DNA from: UMGS1370 sp963557065 | Lineage (GTDB): Bacteria > Bacillota > Clostridia > Lachnospirales > Lachnospiraceae | Assembly: GCA_963557065.1 (NCBI GenBank) | Contig: CAUWCT010000046.1 | Location: forward strand, 1 to 63,271 | Length of the DNA stretch: 63,271 nucleotides | Direction of reading: 5' to 3' | Shown: positions 25,674 through 34,179 of the stretch, in pieces | Layout: each line of letters starts with the position of its first letter | Position numbering within the stretch: the first letter of the stretch is position 1 | The notes under the pieces: model-generated | What the model saw: the letters and a program-made list of their open reading frames with translations, nothing else | What the model was told of the DNA's origin: nothing | The model's database searches: none | Translations under genes and position numbers: made by a program

Positions 25674-27380
25674 CTACCGCCATGTAATGATAAGTTCCAT
25701 AGGTCCGGCTTTTACCACATCTCCCGGATTCAGCTTTACTCTGGTATTTGCTTCCAGTATTGTCTCATTCACCCTGGTTCCATTGGTGCTGTTTAAATCT
25801 GTAATCCAGATTTCATTGCCATCTCTTTCCAATCGGAAATGCTTTTTTGAAACCCTTGGATTTTTCAGCAGAATATTACAGGGTTCTCTTCTTCCTGCAG
25901 TTAATACTGTTTTTATCGGCCACTGAAGCTTTACAGGCTGTTCTCCATTTTCCCGGATTTCAATATTTAACATAATTTCATCCTTTTTTTCATCAGACTC
26001 TTTTTCCTGTGAAACAGGATCAAAATCAAGTTCAGATGAATCTTCTGCTTTTCGCTTTCCGACCTTGGCCAAAATCACGATACACAAAAGAACAATCGCC
26101 GCTACTAACAAAAATAACAGTGTCCGGTAATCAGAAGGAATCTTGTTTTCTTCTTTTTCAACATACAAAAATCCGGCATTTTTTACTGGATTTTTTTCCA
26201 TAGAGCAGTCTGCAATACCAGTACAGGAAATCTCGTACTCTCCTGTCTGAAAATCGTCTGTCAGAGTCAGCATAACTGCATCGTTGTTTTCTCCGCTCAC
26301 CATAATTCCGCTGACTCCTGCAATATTGCCATCCAGAGATACCATATAGTTGGACACATTTTCCAATCCAGTCACAGGTTCGCTGAAACGGATTTGTATT
26401 TGCCTGTCCCCTGCCTGGGCTGTTTCCACAATCTCCGGCTGCACCATATCCGGAATCCAACGGGCATTCATCACCTGCTTTGACATGGTTTTATCTGAAT
26501 CTGATGAGCGCAGAAGAAATGTGGTCATTTCATTGCTTACCAGATTATTTTCGGTCTGAAACTCCAGCCGGTTCATAGACAGCAAACTCCTTTGAAGTTC
26601 CTCTAACGTTCCTTCCGTTTCCCCCGGTTTCAGCAGCGTCAGACCGCCTCCGGTCGTACGGGCAAACTCACCGAAACTGTTGATATTATTCCGCGCTGTC
26701 TCTTCAATGCACATGGCGTAAACAGGAATCCCCTTTTCCTGAAGATCGCTCTGGGCTTCCTGAGACATCGTTTTTCCCACTGCGATGTCCTCTCCATCTG
26801 AAAAGACTACCATCACCTTTCGCCTGCATTCTTCTGCTGTTACCGCGGATGCCTGGTCTCCAGCCTGAGAGATTGCCTCAAAGAGCAGTGTCTCCTGATC
26901 GTTATTTGACAGTTTGCTTAAAATCTGTTCTAGTTCTTCATCTGTCTGGGAACCATTGCACAGCAGACGCACTTCTTCTCCAAAACTATATAAAATCAGA
27001 CGATCCTGTTCCCGCAGATTCCTCTGAAAATTTAAAATCTCGTCTTTTATTTCCGAAAAATGCTTTGTGGGAATAGATCCTGAAATGTCTAATAATACAT
27101 AGTAATAAATCGTTTCTCCCGTATCCTCAAATACCTGATTTTGGACAAATTCCAGACGTTCCTGTCCCAGATATCCTTCGGCAGTTTCATTTGTTCTGTC
27201 CGGCAAATTCCCATATACAAATACTTCCGGAAGATTCAGATACACACTCTCCAGAGTTTCCTCCTGAATGGTCTGTTCGCTTTGAATCTCTGTTTGTTCT
27301 GCAAATGCTGTTCCTGCTGCAGCCAGACTCATAAACATCCCCATCACCACTGCAGCAGTCTTTTTTCTCATTTTTCCCAT
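25674..27380 (-). CDS. VWA domain - transmembrane - FHA domain protein
   Basis: A 568-residue type I membrane protein. The signal peptide ends near FAE28. The exported part holds a von Willebrand A domain (about 92-275) with MIDAS motif DISGS (98-102), a Thr-containing loop and FSDGED (193-198). A beta-rich region follows (about 310-408). A membrane segment (about 418-440) leads to a cytoplasmic FHA domain (about 488-562) with the GR...S511KKH and LNSTNGT signatures that bind phosphothreonine. It may couple an extracellular protein contact to the phosphorylation state inside. It lies 27 bp downstream of one PP2C gene and 4 bp upstream of the other. Confidence 0.9.
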   Translation of the reverse strand: MGKMRKKTAAVVMGMFMSLAAAGTAFAEQTEIQSEQTIQEETLESVYLNLPEVFVYGNLPDRTNETAEGYLGQERLEFVQNQVFEDTGETIYYYVLLDISGSIPTKHFSEIKDEILNFQRNLREQDRLILYSFGEEVRLLCNGSQTDEELEQILSKLSNNDQETLLFEAISQAGDQASAVTAEECRRKVMVVFSDGEDIAVGKTMSQEAQSDLQEKGIPVYAMCIEETARNNINSFGEFARTTGGGLTLLKPGETEGTLEELQRSLLSMNRLEFQTENNLVSNEMTTFLLRSSDSDKTMSKQVMNARWIPDMVQPEIVETAQAGDRQIQIRFSEPVTGLENVSNYMVSLDGNIAGVSGIMVSGENNDAVMLTLTDDFQTGEYEISCTGIADCSMEKNPVKNAGFLYVEKEENKIPSDYRTLLFLLVAAIVLLCIVILAKVGKRKAEDSSELDFDPVSQEKESDEKKDEIMLNIEIRENGEQPVKLQWPIKTVLTAGRREPCNILLKNPRVSKKHFRLERDGNEIWITDLNSTNGTRVNETILEANTRVKLNPGDVVKAGPMELIITWR

Positions 27381-27407
27381 TCCCGTTTTGTCCTTCCTGC
27401 ACGTTTG

Positions 27408-28136
27408 TTAAACAATCCAAACACCGATGGCTGAATAGTTATCCATATCTTTCCGCTTTCCGTTCTTTTTAACAATGGCCTCCATTTTTTCCAGCCATTG
27501 AGCCGGATCTGCCGCCTTTTTTAAACAGGCTTCCATTTTCTTCTCGTCAATTAATTCCCAAAACCCATCGCTGCACAGCAAAAACGCCATATTAGGAACC
27601 AGAGGAATGGGGGTAGCCAGTTCATATTTGGGAGGGGCCGACGGTTCTCCCATGGCTCTTAAGACTCTGTTTCTGTCCGGATGATTCCGGATCTTTTTCT
27701 CTTTCAATTCCCCTGCATTTACCAACATCTGGGGAACGCTGTGGTCCAGCGTCCTGGCCTGGACCTTTCCGTTGCGGAACACGTACAGCCTGGAGTCACC
27801 AATATGCCCATACACTGCATATTCATGCGTAAGTTCTAACACTACCAGGGTGGTCCTCATCCCCCTTTTGTGGATGTCCTCTTCCTGCAGTTTTAAAATC
27901 TTTGCCTGGGCAGAGCGGAAAAATTCCGGCAAATCCAAAGGCTTCCGATTCTTATCATTGGAAAATACCCTGATTACCTCATCCACTGCCGTCTTAGATG
28001 CCACATCCCCATTCCCATGACCGCCTAATCCATCTGCCAGAACAAAGCAGAACCCGGAGCCATTCTGATACATTCCGATGTAATCTTCGTTGTGCTCCCT
28101 GTCCCCCGCATTGCTGAGCAATTCAAATTTCACCAT
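27408..28136 (-). CDS. PP2C-family Ser/Thr phosphatase
   Basis: A 242-residue cytoplasmic phosphatase with the full PP2C metal-site set: REHNEDYIG near the N-terminus, LADGLGGHGNGD, HIGDSRLYVF, CSDGFWELI and MDNYSAIGVW at the C-terminus. It resembles the PrpC/Stp type more closely than the second PP2C of the cassette, which has a substituted first motif. GGAG precedes the ATG. Two phosphatases in one cassette suggests separate targets or locations. Confidence 0.93.
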   Translation of the reverse strand: MVKFELLSNAGDREHNEDYIGMYQNGSGFCFVLADGLGGHGNGDVASKTAVDEVIRVFSNDKNRKPLDLPEFFRSAQAKILKLQEEDIHKRGMRTTLVVLELTHEYAVYGHIGDSRLYVFRNGKVQARTLDHSVPQMLVNAGELKEKKIRNHPDRNRVLRAMGEPSAPPKYELATPIPLVPNMAFLLCSDGFWELIDEKKMEACLKKAADPAQWLEKMEAIVKKNGKRKDMDNYSAIGVWIV

Positions 28137-28250
28137 AACATTTTCTCCTATCGAAAAGTAAGGCCTCCCAGGATAAAGCTTTGGAAGACCTTAACTCTGC
28201 TTTATCCTGCTGCCGTTTCAGCCTGAATCTGTTCAGGAAAAGCTAACTTA

Positions 28251-29126
28251 TTACTCCAGGCGAAAACTGTTTGTCTTATCGCCAAGGTAAATAATTGTAC
28301 CACGGGCCACCAGCTTCGCTGTACCTTCTTCAAACCGGGTTCCATTTTCTGTAAATGTACCGGAGGTGGCAGAATAATTGGTCACATAATAATTATCTGT
28401 CTTTGCGTCGTAGTGAATCTTGCAGTGAAGACGGCTGACTTTGGACTGGAACTGGTTGAATACGATCTGGCAGACAGTTGCGTCTCTTCCCATTACAATC
28501 TCGGAACCATCGCTGACATCGAATGTAAATCCTGTATACTCACCTGCAAGTCCCCGAATTACAGCAGGCTCTCTTGGAATTACTCCGCCATCTCTGTCCT
28601 CTATATATCCATCATTGGTAACTACCACATCTGAAAATGCAATCATCATTTTAAAAACAGTAGCAACAATTCCCATACCAGGGATAACAGTCAGCCATGC
28701 AGTATTGGGATTAAACCGGAATTTCCCAAAAAAATCCCTATAATACAGGAAAGTAAATACCATAACTGCAATGCCGTATCCACATAGAATTACAGTAACT
28801 ACAACCGGGCTCTTAGTTAATCCCAAAACAATCCAGCTTACCAGAGCAACTATAACTCCAATAATCGTTGCAGATTCCCCAAACAGAAAAATATTCCACC
28901 AGGGCCTTTCTGTAATCTCCATCATGTAAAGCTGTCTTGCAATCGGAATAAAAGGTTTCCAGTCCCCTTCTACTCCTGCTTTCTTTCCAATACACATGTA
29001 TGTATAGCCGTTAAAGAGATAAATTCCCAATGCGGCAAGAAAAATCACTACCCATGACATACTCATAAATACAGAAAACAGGCTTCGTATATTTTCTGCT
29101 AAAGACATTAATTCATAAAAATCCAT
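28251..29126 (-). CDS. Polytopic membrane protein with C-terminal FHA domain
   Basis: A 291-residue protein with about four membrane segments in the first 165 residues and a cytoplasmic FHA domain at the C-terminus (about 200-290). FHA signatures are GSEIVMGRDA, SKVSRLHCKI and NYSATSGTFTENG. The membrane part resembles DUF5684-type small membrane proteins (AGVEGDWKPFIPIA), which I state with low certainty. It likely recruits phosphorylated partners to the membrane. It lies 18 bp downstream of the first FHA gene, and GGGGGGAG precedes its ATG. Confidence 0.85.
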   Translation of the reverse strand: MDFYELMSLAENIRSLFSVFMSMSWVVIFLAALGIYLFNGYTYMCIGKKAGVEGDWKPFIPIARQLYMMEITERPWWNIFLFGESATIIGVIVALVSWIVLGLTKSPVVVTVILCGYGIAVMVFTFLYYRDFFGKFRFNPNTAWLTVIPGMGIVATVFKMMIAFSDVVVTNDGYIEDRDGGVIPREPAVIRGLAGEYTGFTFDVSDGSEIVMGRDATVCQIVFNQFQSKVSRLHCKIHYDAKTDNYYVTNYSATSGTFTENGTRFEEGTAKLVARGTIIYLGDKTNSFRLE

Positions 29127-29144
29127 TTTTTACTCCCCCCTGGT

Positions 29145-29738
29145 TTATTCTGGCATTGGCCAGGTAAATTTATCATCGCAGCAAGGAATCAGCATTAATG
29201 ATACGTCTCCTACCTGGATAATGTCATTTTTGACAATCTTTTTAGGCTCTAATACCACTTCATCTTTTAAATAAAATAATTCTCTGGAATCTCCTGGGCG
29301 CACCATAAACATATTCTGTCTTGGCTCATAGATTATAATCGCATGGCGTCTGCGGGATACCGTATTGTCTCCTGCCAGACAAACATCCATATCGCTGTCT
29401 CTTCCTATAAAGTTAGAGCCGCTTTGTAGACAATAATCCTTACCTGCGAAGGGGCCTCCCACACAGACCAGCCATCCCACTGTAGGTCTGGACGTTCCCT
29501 CTAACTGATTATTGGATGTAAGACTGATGGTTTTCCCTTCATCCAAATCATCGCTGACTGTAAACTTATCCAGTTCATTTCCTGCCACTGTTTTGTCTGG
29601 GTCCTCAGCAGGTGTCCTCTGTTCCTGTCCATTCAGGCTTACTGTAACATTTTCGTCCACTGCTGCATTGCAGTGAGGACAGGATGGGTATTTGTCTGCA
29701 TCATAATAATGCCCCTGACTGCATCTTACCGTTCTCAT
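29145..29738 (-). CDS. Soluble FHA-domain protein with N-terminal zinc ribbon
   Basis: A 197-residue protein and the first gene of the cassette. The N-terminus carries Cys6 and CPHC (about 20-23), resembling the zinc ribbons of the kinases. Residues about 45-80 are Thr/Asp-rich (EDPDKTVAGNELD, DEGKTISL) and offer Thr sites like those phosphorylated in GarA/OdhI-type FHA proteins; this is inference. The FHA-like fold (about 90-190) has SNFIGRDSDMDVCL and NTVSRRRHAII. It ends FTWPMPE. AAGGAG precedes the ATG. Confidence 0.85.
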   Translation of the reverse strand: MRTVRCSQGHYYDADKYPSCPHCNAAVDENVTVSLNGQEQRTPAEDPDKTVAGNELDKFTVSDDLDEGKTISLTSNNQLEGTSRPTVGWLVCVGGPFAGKDYCLQSGSNFIGRDSDMDVCLAGDNTVSRRRHAIIIYEPRQNMFMVRPGDSRELFYLKDEVVLEPKKIVKNDIIQVGDVSLMLIPCCDDKFTWPMPE

Positions 29739-29787
29739 ACTCCACTCTCCTTAATCTTTCAATTTTTTGATATATAACATCAACTCA

Positions 29788-29796
29788 ATTATACCA
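29788..29796 (-). promoter_or_regulatory. Putative extended -10 promoter of the phospho-signalling cassette
   Basis: TGGTATAAT on the minus strand lies 50 nt upstream of the first FHA gene. No good -35 was seen 17 nt upstream, which is common for extended -10 promoters. Confidence 0.5.
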
Positions 29797-29853
29797 AATC
29801 ATCCTTATTTTCTTTCATATTTGACAAAATTCACCTTGTTTCGAGCATAATTA

Positions 29854-29897
29854 AACAGGCCCTCCCCATAGCTGATTCTGCTATGAGCGGACCTGTT
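29854..29897. terminator. Hairpin after the TRAP operon
   Basis: AACAGG (29854-29859) pairs with CCTGTT (29892-29897), and inside it CATAGC (29867-29872) pairs with GCTATG (29880-29885). The T-rich run CTGTTTTT follows on the plus strand; on the minus strand only GTTTAATT follows. It lies between the cupin gene and the FHA cassette and probably stops operon read-through, though less clearly than a canonical terminator. Confidence 0.45.
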
Positions 29898-29937
29898 CTG
29901 TTTTTACCGGTTTTCCTGATTCACTTTCTAATCCTGT

Positions 29938-29955
29938 GCATGGCTGAACTGTTAC
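29938..29955 (+). repeat. Copy of the GCATGGCYGAACTGTTAC dispersed repeat
   Basis: GCATGGCTGAACTGTTAC, 16 bp downstream of the cupin gene end. It is a full match to the right end of the 151-bp element apart from one Y position. Confidence 0.7.
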
Positions 29956-29970
29956 AACATCAGTGTATAG

Positions 29971-30348
29971 TTACTTCAATTCTCCTGACTGTTCCTGTGC
30001 CCAATGGTCTGCAATAACATCTGGAGCATATACAAACATCATATGTATATCTTCCTCTCCGGTATTTGATAAAGAATGGCTCTTTCCGGAAGGAATAAAT
30101 ACAAAATCTCCCTCTTTTACTCTCTGCTTTTCTCCATCGATTTCTATTACTCCACAACCTTTTAAAACAGTATAACTTTCTACTGTTTCGTGATGATGTT
30201 CCGGAATCCCTCCTCCAGGATAAATCACAACAAAGCCCTGGCAGAATTTTTCTCCCTGTATTGCTCCATTTTGTCCTAAAATCACTCTGGTTCTGCGTCC
30301 TGCAGGAAATTCCATCCCTTCAATATCAAAAATATTCACTTTATCCAT
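29971..30348 (-). CDS. Cupin-domain protein
   Basis: A 125-residue single-domain cupin. Motif 1 is PEHHHETVESYTVLKGCG, with three His and Glu placed for metal binding. Motif 2 is FIPSGKSHSLSNTG. Such small cupins act as sugar-acid isomerases, epimerases or sensors. It is the last gene of the TRAP-transporter operon, 21 bp after the LacI regulator, so it probably acts on the transported compound. The reaction cannot be named from sequence. Confidence 0.85.
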   Translation of the reverse strand: MDKVNIFDIEGMEFPAGRRTRVILGQNGAIQGEKFCQGFVVIYPGGGIPEHHHETVESYTVLKGCGVIEIDGEKQRVKEGDFVFIPSGKSHSLSNTGEEDIHMMFVYAPDVIADHWAQEQSGELK

Positions 30349-30368
30349 TTATACAACTTCTTTCTGGC

Positions 30369-31364
30369 TTAAATTTTTCTGACAGACTCACGAATGATTA
30401 ATTTTCCACAAAAATAAGTATTGCTTTGGCGCGCGCAGGTTGCTGTTCTCATCTGCTCTTCCAGTTTTCCAAAAACTAATTCTGCAGTGTCCTGAAGAGA
30501 ATGCCGCAGCGTCGTCAACGGTGGCGTCAGATATTTAACAAACGGAATATCATCAAAACCAATTACTGAAATGTCTTCTGGAATTTTTAATCCCAATTCA
30601 TGGATTCCCTGATAAATTCCAAAAACCATATAATCATTGAATGCAAAAACAGCAGTTGGTCTGTTCTCCTTTTGTAATAACTCTACCGTTTTTTCATAAG
30701 CATCGTCTTCTGAGTGGATATTCCGAATCACGTACTCATTCTTTTGTTCCACTCCGTATTCTTCCATTGCTTTCATCGCACCCTGAAAACGTTCCTGATT
30801 ATACTGACAATCTTTATCATTAATTATAAAGGCAATATCTCTGTGTCCATTTTCTAAAAGATAATGAACCACCTGATAAGCAGCCTCTACATTGTCAATG
30901 TTGATACATGGAACATCCAGATCAAATGTACGATTCACTACTACCATAGGAATTGCACCTACAAACGGCTTTACATGCTCTACGCTTTCCGTTGATGCAA
31001 TGTACAAAATTCCATCAACAAATAAATTCTGCAGTGTTTCAAAATACTCCTTTTCTTTTTCTATATCCCCCAGCGCATCACACAAAATCATAGAATATCC
31101 TGCTTTTGTGGCATATGTCTCCATACACTTTACGATTTCCGGATAGTACGGATTCATAATATCCGGGATAATCAAACCTATCAGTTTGCTTCCGCCTTTT
31201 TTTAAACTTCTTGCCGCCAAATTAGGTTTATAATTCAATATACGAACAGCATCCAATATCTTCTGCTTCTTCTCCGGCTCCACATATGCAATTCCCGACA
31301 ATGCTCTGGAGACAGTACTCGGAGATACCCCTGCATATTTTGCCACATCCCGAATTCCAGCCAT
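30369..31364 (-). CDS. LacI-family transcriptional regulator
   Basis: A 331-residue repressor-type regulator. The N-terminal helix-turn-helix (IRDVAKYAGVSPSTVSRALS) and hinge are followed by a periplasmic-binding-protein-like ligand domain (about 60-330; LIGLIIPDIMNPYYPEIVK). The start at 31364 has AAAGGAG 8 nt upstream; an in-frame GTG three codons earlier overlaps it. It lies within the TRAP operon, so it is probably autoregulated. Two LacI-type palindromes flank the operon promoter at 37.9 kb. The effector is unknown, likely the transported compound or a product. Confidence 0.93.
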   Translation of the reverse strand: MAGIRDVAKYAGVSPSTVSRALSGIAYVEPEKKQKILDAVRILNYKPNLAARSLKKGGSKLIGLIIPDIMNPYYPEIVKCMETYATKAGYSMILCDALGDIEKEKEYFETLQNLFVDGILYIASTESVEHVKPFVGAIPMVVVNRTFDLDVPCINIDNVEAAYQVVHYLLENGHRDIAFIINDKDCQYNQERFQGAMKAMEEYGVEQKNEYVIRNIHSEDDAYEKTVELLQKENRPTAVFAFNDYMVFGIYQGIHELGLKIPEDISVIGFDDIPFVKYLTPPLTTLRHSLQDTAELVFGKLEEQMRTATCARQSNTYFCGKLIIRESVRKI

Positions 31365-31390
31365 ATGACACACTCCTTTAAATAAATATC

Positions 31391-33370
31391 TTATTTAAAG
31401 ATAACACTGTTTTGAAAATTTTTCCAGACATTTTCAAACCAATTATATTCCTGTGGAATCGGACGCACCTTTCTCCATAAAACTTCGCAGGTATCATTCT
31501 TTTTATCATATGAGATTTCCTGCAGGACAGAAGTATCTGTCGGCTTCACAAAGGTTCTGAACAGTTCAGCTAAACGGTTATCCGGCAGGGTTCCTTCCTG
31601 ATTATAAACCAGGTAAGAACCTCTGCTGATTCCAATATTCTGTGTATAATCCAGCATAGCAGCTAAATATACATATTGGCTTAACAGCAGTTGCCTGATC
31701 CGATATAGTTCCGCCAGTTCACATGGCTTTAAAATTCTATGATTTTTTCTGAAATTTTCCCTTTGCTTTTGATTTTCTAAAATTGCTTTTTGCAAATCCT
31801 GTTCTTTACGAATACACGCCCCATATCGGGTCATCCGGTGCTGAAGCTGTTTCTTCTCTTCTTTTAAATCCATGATTCCCTGTTCCGAAGGTGCCAAAGA
31901 TTCCTCTGCAAAGACCACTTCCTGCTCAATCATATCGCCATAAACCTGTAAAAAAGTTTCCTGTTCCAATGGCGTATCTTTATAATGATGCGCAATATAC
32001 TGGGCAGCTCTCAAACCTCCTACCTGCCCGGAATTTAGTGCACTGCCTCCAGGACGATAAATACCATGAGATCCATTTGCTTCTCCAATTACAAACAGAT
32101 GCGGCAGCTCACTCTCCCACCACTGATTACCGGAAATTCCTCCATTATTGTGTTGTGCACAAACCTGTATTTCCAGATATTCTTTTCCAATGTCAATCTT
32201 ATGACTGGAATAAATTTCAATCGCTTTAGGATTCATACGCTCTAAACGTTTATACGGCGTGTCTGCCAATGCATCGCAATTCTCCAGATAGGTTCTCGCT
32301 TCACCTGTCAGAGCGCTAAAATCAACTCCTTTTTCATTTTGCAGGGCAGATGGATTATGTATAAAATCCAGGAATACCTTTCTCCCAAACAGCACACGTT
32401 CCTGATACACTAACAAATCAATCAGCGACGAACCCTGGTGGAATGTTTTTTTCGGATCAAACGGCCATTGGTACCCCTTCAAAAATACAGCTTCTACTAA
32501 CTTTTCCGGTGTGTCAAAATATGGAACCAAAAACTCTTTTTCGTCATTTCCCTCTTGATCTGTAGAAATATATCTGGGGATACACTGCTGAAAAGAACCA
32601 GATAAATTCCACCTAAAACCAACAGATGCAATGCCGAACTGGGACTCCGTTAAATTTTTCGCGGGGATTCCCTCTTGAAGCAGGACTCCCAGCCCTCCTG
32701 TCTGGCTATGAGGATAAACACTGGCTTCATACATACCTGCTTCTCCCCCTGTTGCCCAAATCACATTTACAGCACTAAACACTGCATATCGCAGGACATC
32801 ATCTGCACATTGTTTCTTATTTAATGTGACAATCCCCCCCATCTCAGGCTGTTCTTCCCCTTTTACCAGCAGCCGTACCGCCTGATATCCATCATAAATG
32901 GGAATTTTCTGTTTTCTTACTTCCCGTTCCAAACATTCTGTCATATATTTTGAAGTCAGTGGTCCGGCTGAAATCCCTCTCTTAAGTGGATCGTGGTCTG
33001 TTTTATACCCAACATATTCTCCATATGCGTTATGAGGAAACGGCACACCCAGTTCTACCAGATGAAAAAATGCCCGCAAAGAACCTGCTGCTTCGCAGAG
33101 GGCCAAATCCCCATCCATGCACCCCCCATCGAATAGTGTCTGTGCCATTTTTAATACACTATCCGGTTCCGAATCACATAAGGTCATTTTATAATATGTC
33201 TGTTTGTCTGACCCTGTATTTCTGGAAGTCCCCATCATAATGCCTTCTGTAACCAATGCAATATCATTTTGCCCTAATTGTTTTAGGGCCAATGCAGCGT
33301 TTAATCCGGCAGCGCCTGTTCCAACGATAATTGTATTATATTGATAAAACGGAATTTTTCTCAAATCCAT
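31391..33370 (-). CDS. FAD-dependent oxidoreductase, fumarate-reductase/aspartate-oxidase-like
   Basis: A 659-residue flavoprotein. The dinucleotide fold is at the N-terminus (IIVGTGAAGLNAALAL, about residues 13-28). The family's conserved C-terminal flavin region reads HNNGGISGNQWW, LFVIGEANG and RPGGSALNSGQVGG. A C-terminal helical domain of about 170 residues follows, as in aspartate oxidase and succinate dehydrogenase flavoproteins. It has no signal peptide and no attached heme or FMN domain. I start at 33370, where CAGGAG lies upstream; a longer frame would overlap the SDR gene. Encoded with two SDR enzymes and a TRAP importer, it probably oxidises or reduces the imported compound. Confidence 0.85.
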   Translation of the reverse strand: MDLRKIPFYQYNTIIVGTGAAGLNAALALKQLGQNDIALVTEGIMMGTSRNTGSDKQTYYKMTLCDSEPDSVLKMAQTLFDGGCMDGDLALCEAAGSLRAFFHLVELGVPFPHNAYGEYVGYKTDHDPLKRGISAGPLTSKYMTECLEREVRKQKIPIYDGYQAVRLLVKGEEQPEMGGIVTLNKKQCADDVLRYAVFSAVNVIWATGGEAGMYEASVYPHSQTGGLGVLLQEGIPAKNLTESQFGIASVGFRWNLSGSFQQCIPRYISTDQEGNDEKEFLVPYFDTPEKLVEAVFLKGYQWPFDPKKTFHQGSSLIDLLVYQERVLFGRKVFLDFIHNPSALQNEKGVDFSALTGEARTYLENCDALADTPYKRLERMNPKAIEIYSSHKIDIGKEYLEIQVCAQHNNGGISGNQWWESELPHLFVIGEANGSHGIYRPGGSALNSGQVGGLRAAQYIAHHYKDTPLEQETFLQVYGDMIEQEVVFAEESLAPSEQGIMDLKEEKKQLQHRMTRYGACIRKEQDLQKAILENQKQRENFRKNHRILKPCELAELYRIRQLLLSQYVYLAAMLDYTQNIGISRGSYLVYNQEGTLPDNRLAELFRTFVKPTDTSVLQEISYDKKNDTCEVLWRKVRPIPQEYNWFENVWKNFQNSVIFK

Positions 33371-33396
33371 ATCAAACTCCTGTATCTCATCCCTAA

Positions 33397-34161
33397 TTAA
33401 AGTCGTTTTATGTGAAATCCTCCATCCACATCCATGTAGCTTCCTGTTGTATACAAAAAATCTCCAGAAGCAAAACTCCTGACTGCCTTTGCTACATCTT
33501 CGCCGGTTCCCCACCTTGCAATAGGAAATATTCCCTGCTCAATTAATGCTGAATACTTCTGTTCTGCTGTTTTTGTCATATCCGTACGAATTATTCCCGG
33601 CCGAACCTCATATACAAAAATATTTTCTTTCGCCAGACGATCGGCATACAGTAACGTCAACATTGCAATTCCGGCTTTAGATACGCAGTATTCTCCCCGA
33701 TTCGTAGAACTGACTTCTGCTGAGCAAGAAGAAATATTTACAATAATTCCCTTTCTTCCATCCTGCTGCTCTTGACCAATCATTTTTCTGGCAACTAATT
33801 GTGTCATAAACATACACGCTTTGGTGTTTGTATTCATCACATAATCATAACTTTCTTCTGTCATATCAAGAAGATCCTTGCGGACTTTAGGCGCTACACC
33901 GGCATTATTTACCAGGACATCAATTCTCCCCAGTTTTGCTGCTGCTTCCTTTACAACTCTCTCCCGATCAGAAGACTGACTAATATCACCTGCCAGCCAT
34001 TGGTAATCTACCCCGGCCTCTTTTAACTGTCTGACACTTTCCGGATAATTTGATTCCTCTTTTGTAGCCATTACTGCTACCGAAAAACCACTCTTTCCCA
34101 ATTCCTTTGCCACAGCCAGGCCGATCCCTCTGCTTCCGCCTGTTACAAATGCAGTTTTCAC
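33397..34161 (-). CDS. SDR-family oxidoreductase (FabG-like)
   Basis: A 254-residue short-chain dehydrogenase. The cofactor motif TGGSRGIGLA is at about 7-16, NNAGVAP follows at about 85-91, and the catalytic Ser-Tyr-Lys set is in NISSCSAE and YCVSKAG. It should use NAD(P)H on a small hydroxyl or keto substrate. The start codon is GTG after GAGGGGG. In the TRAP operon it works alongside a second SDR at 37.1-37.9 kb. The substrate is unknown. Confidence 0.9.
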   Translation of the reverse strand: MKTAFVTGGSRGIGLAVAKELGKSGFSVAVMATKEESNYPESVRQLKEAGVDYQWLAGDISQSSDRERVVKEAAAKLGRIDVLVNNAGVAPKVRKDLLDMTEESYDYVMNTNTKACMFMTQLVARKMIGQEQQDGRKGIIVNISSCSAEVSSTNRGEYCVSKAGIAMLTLLYADRLAKENIFVYEVRPGIIRTDMTKTAEQKYSALIEQGIFPIARWGTGEDVAKAVRSFASGDFLYTTGSYMDVDGGFHIKRL

Positions 34162-34179
34162 CTTATTTTCCCCCTCAAT

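Noticed and set aside
17934..29738. Phospho-cassette as part of a type VI or type VII secretion locus
   Set aside because: No sheath, spike, EssC/EccC-type ATPase, WXG100 or related structural gene is present in the window.
17934..29738. Cassette as a standard TerY-P stress triad
   Set aside because: The VWA protein is exported and carries an FHA domain, and no TerC/TerD-type genes are present, so the resemblance is only in domain types.
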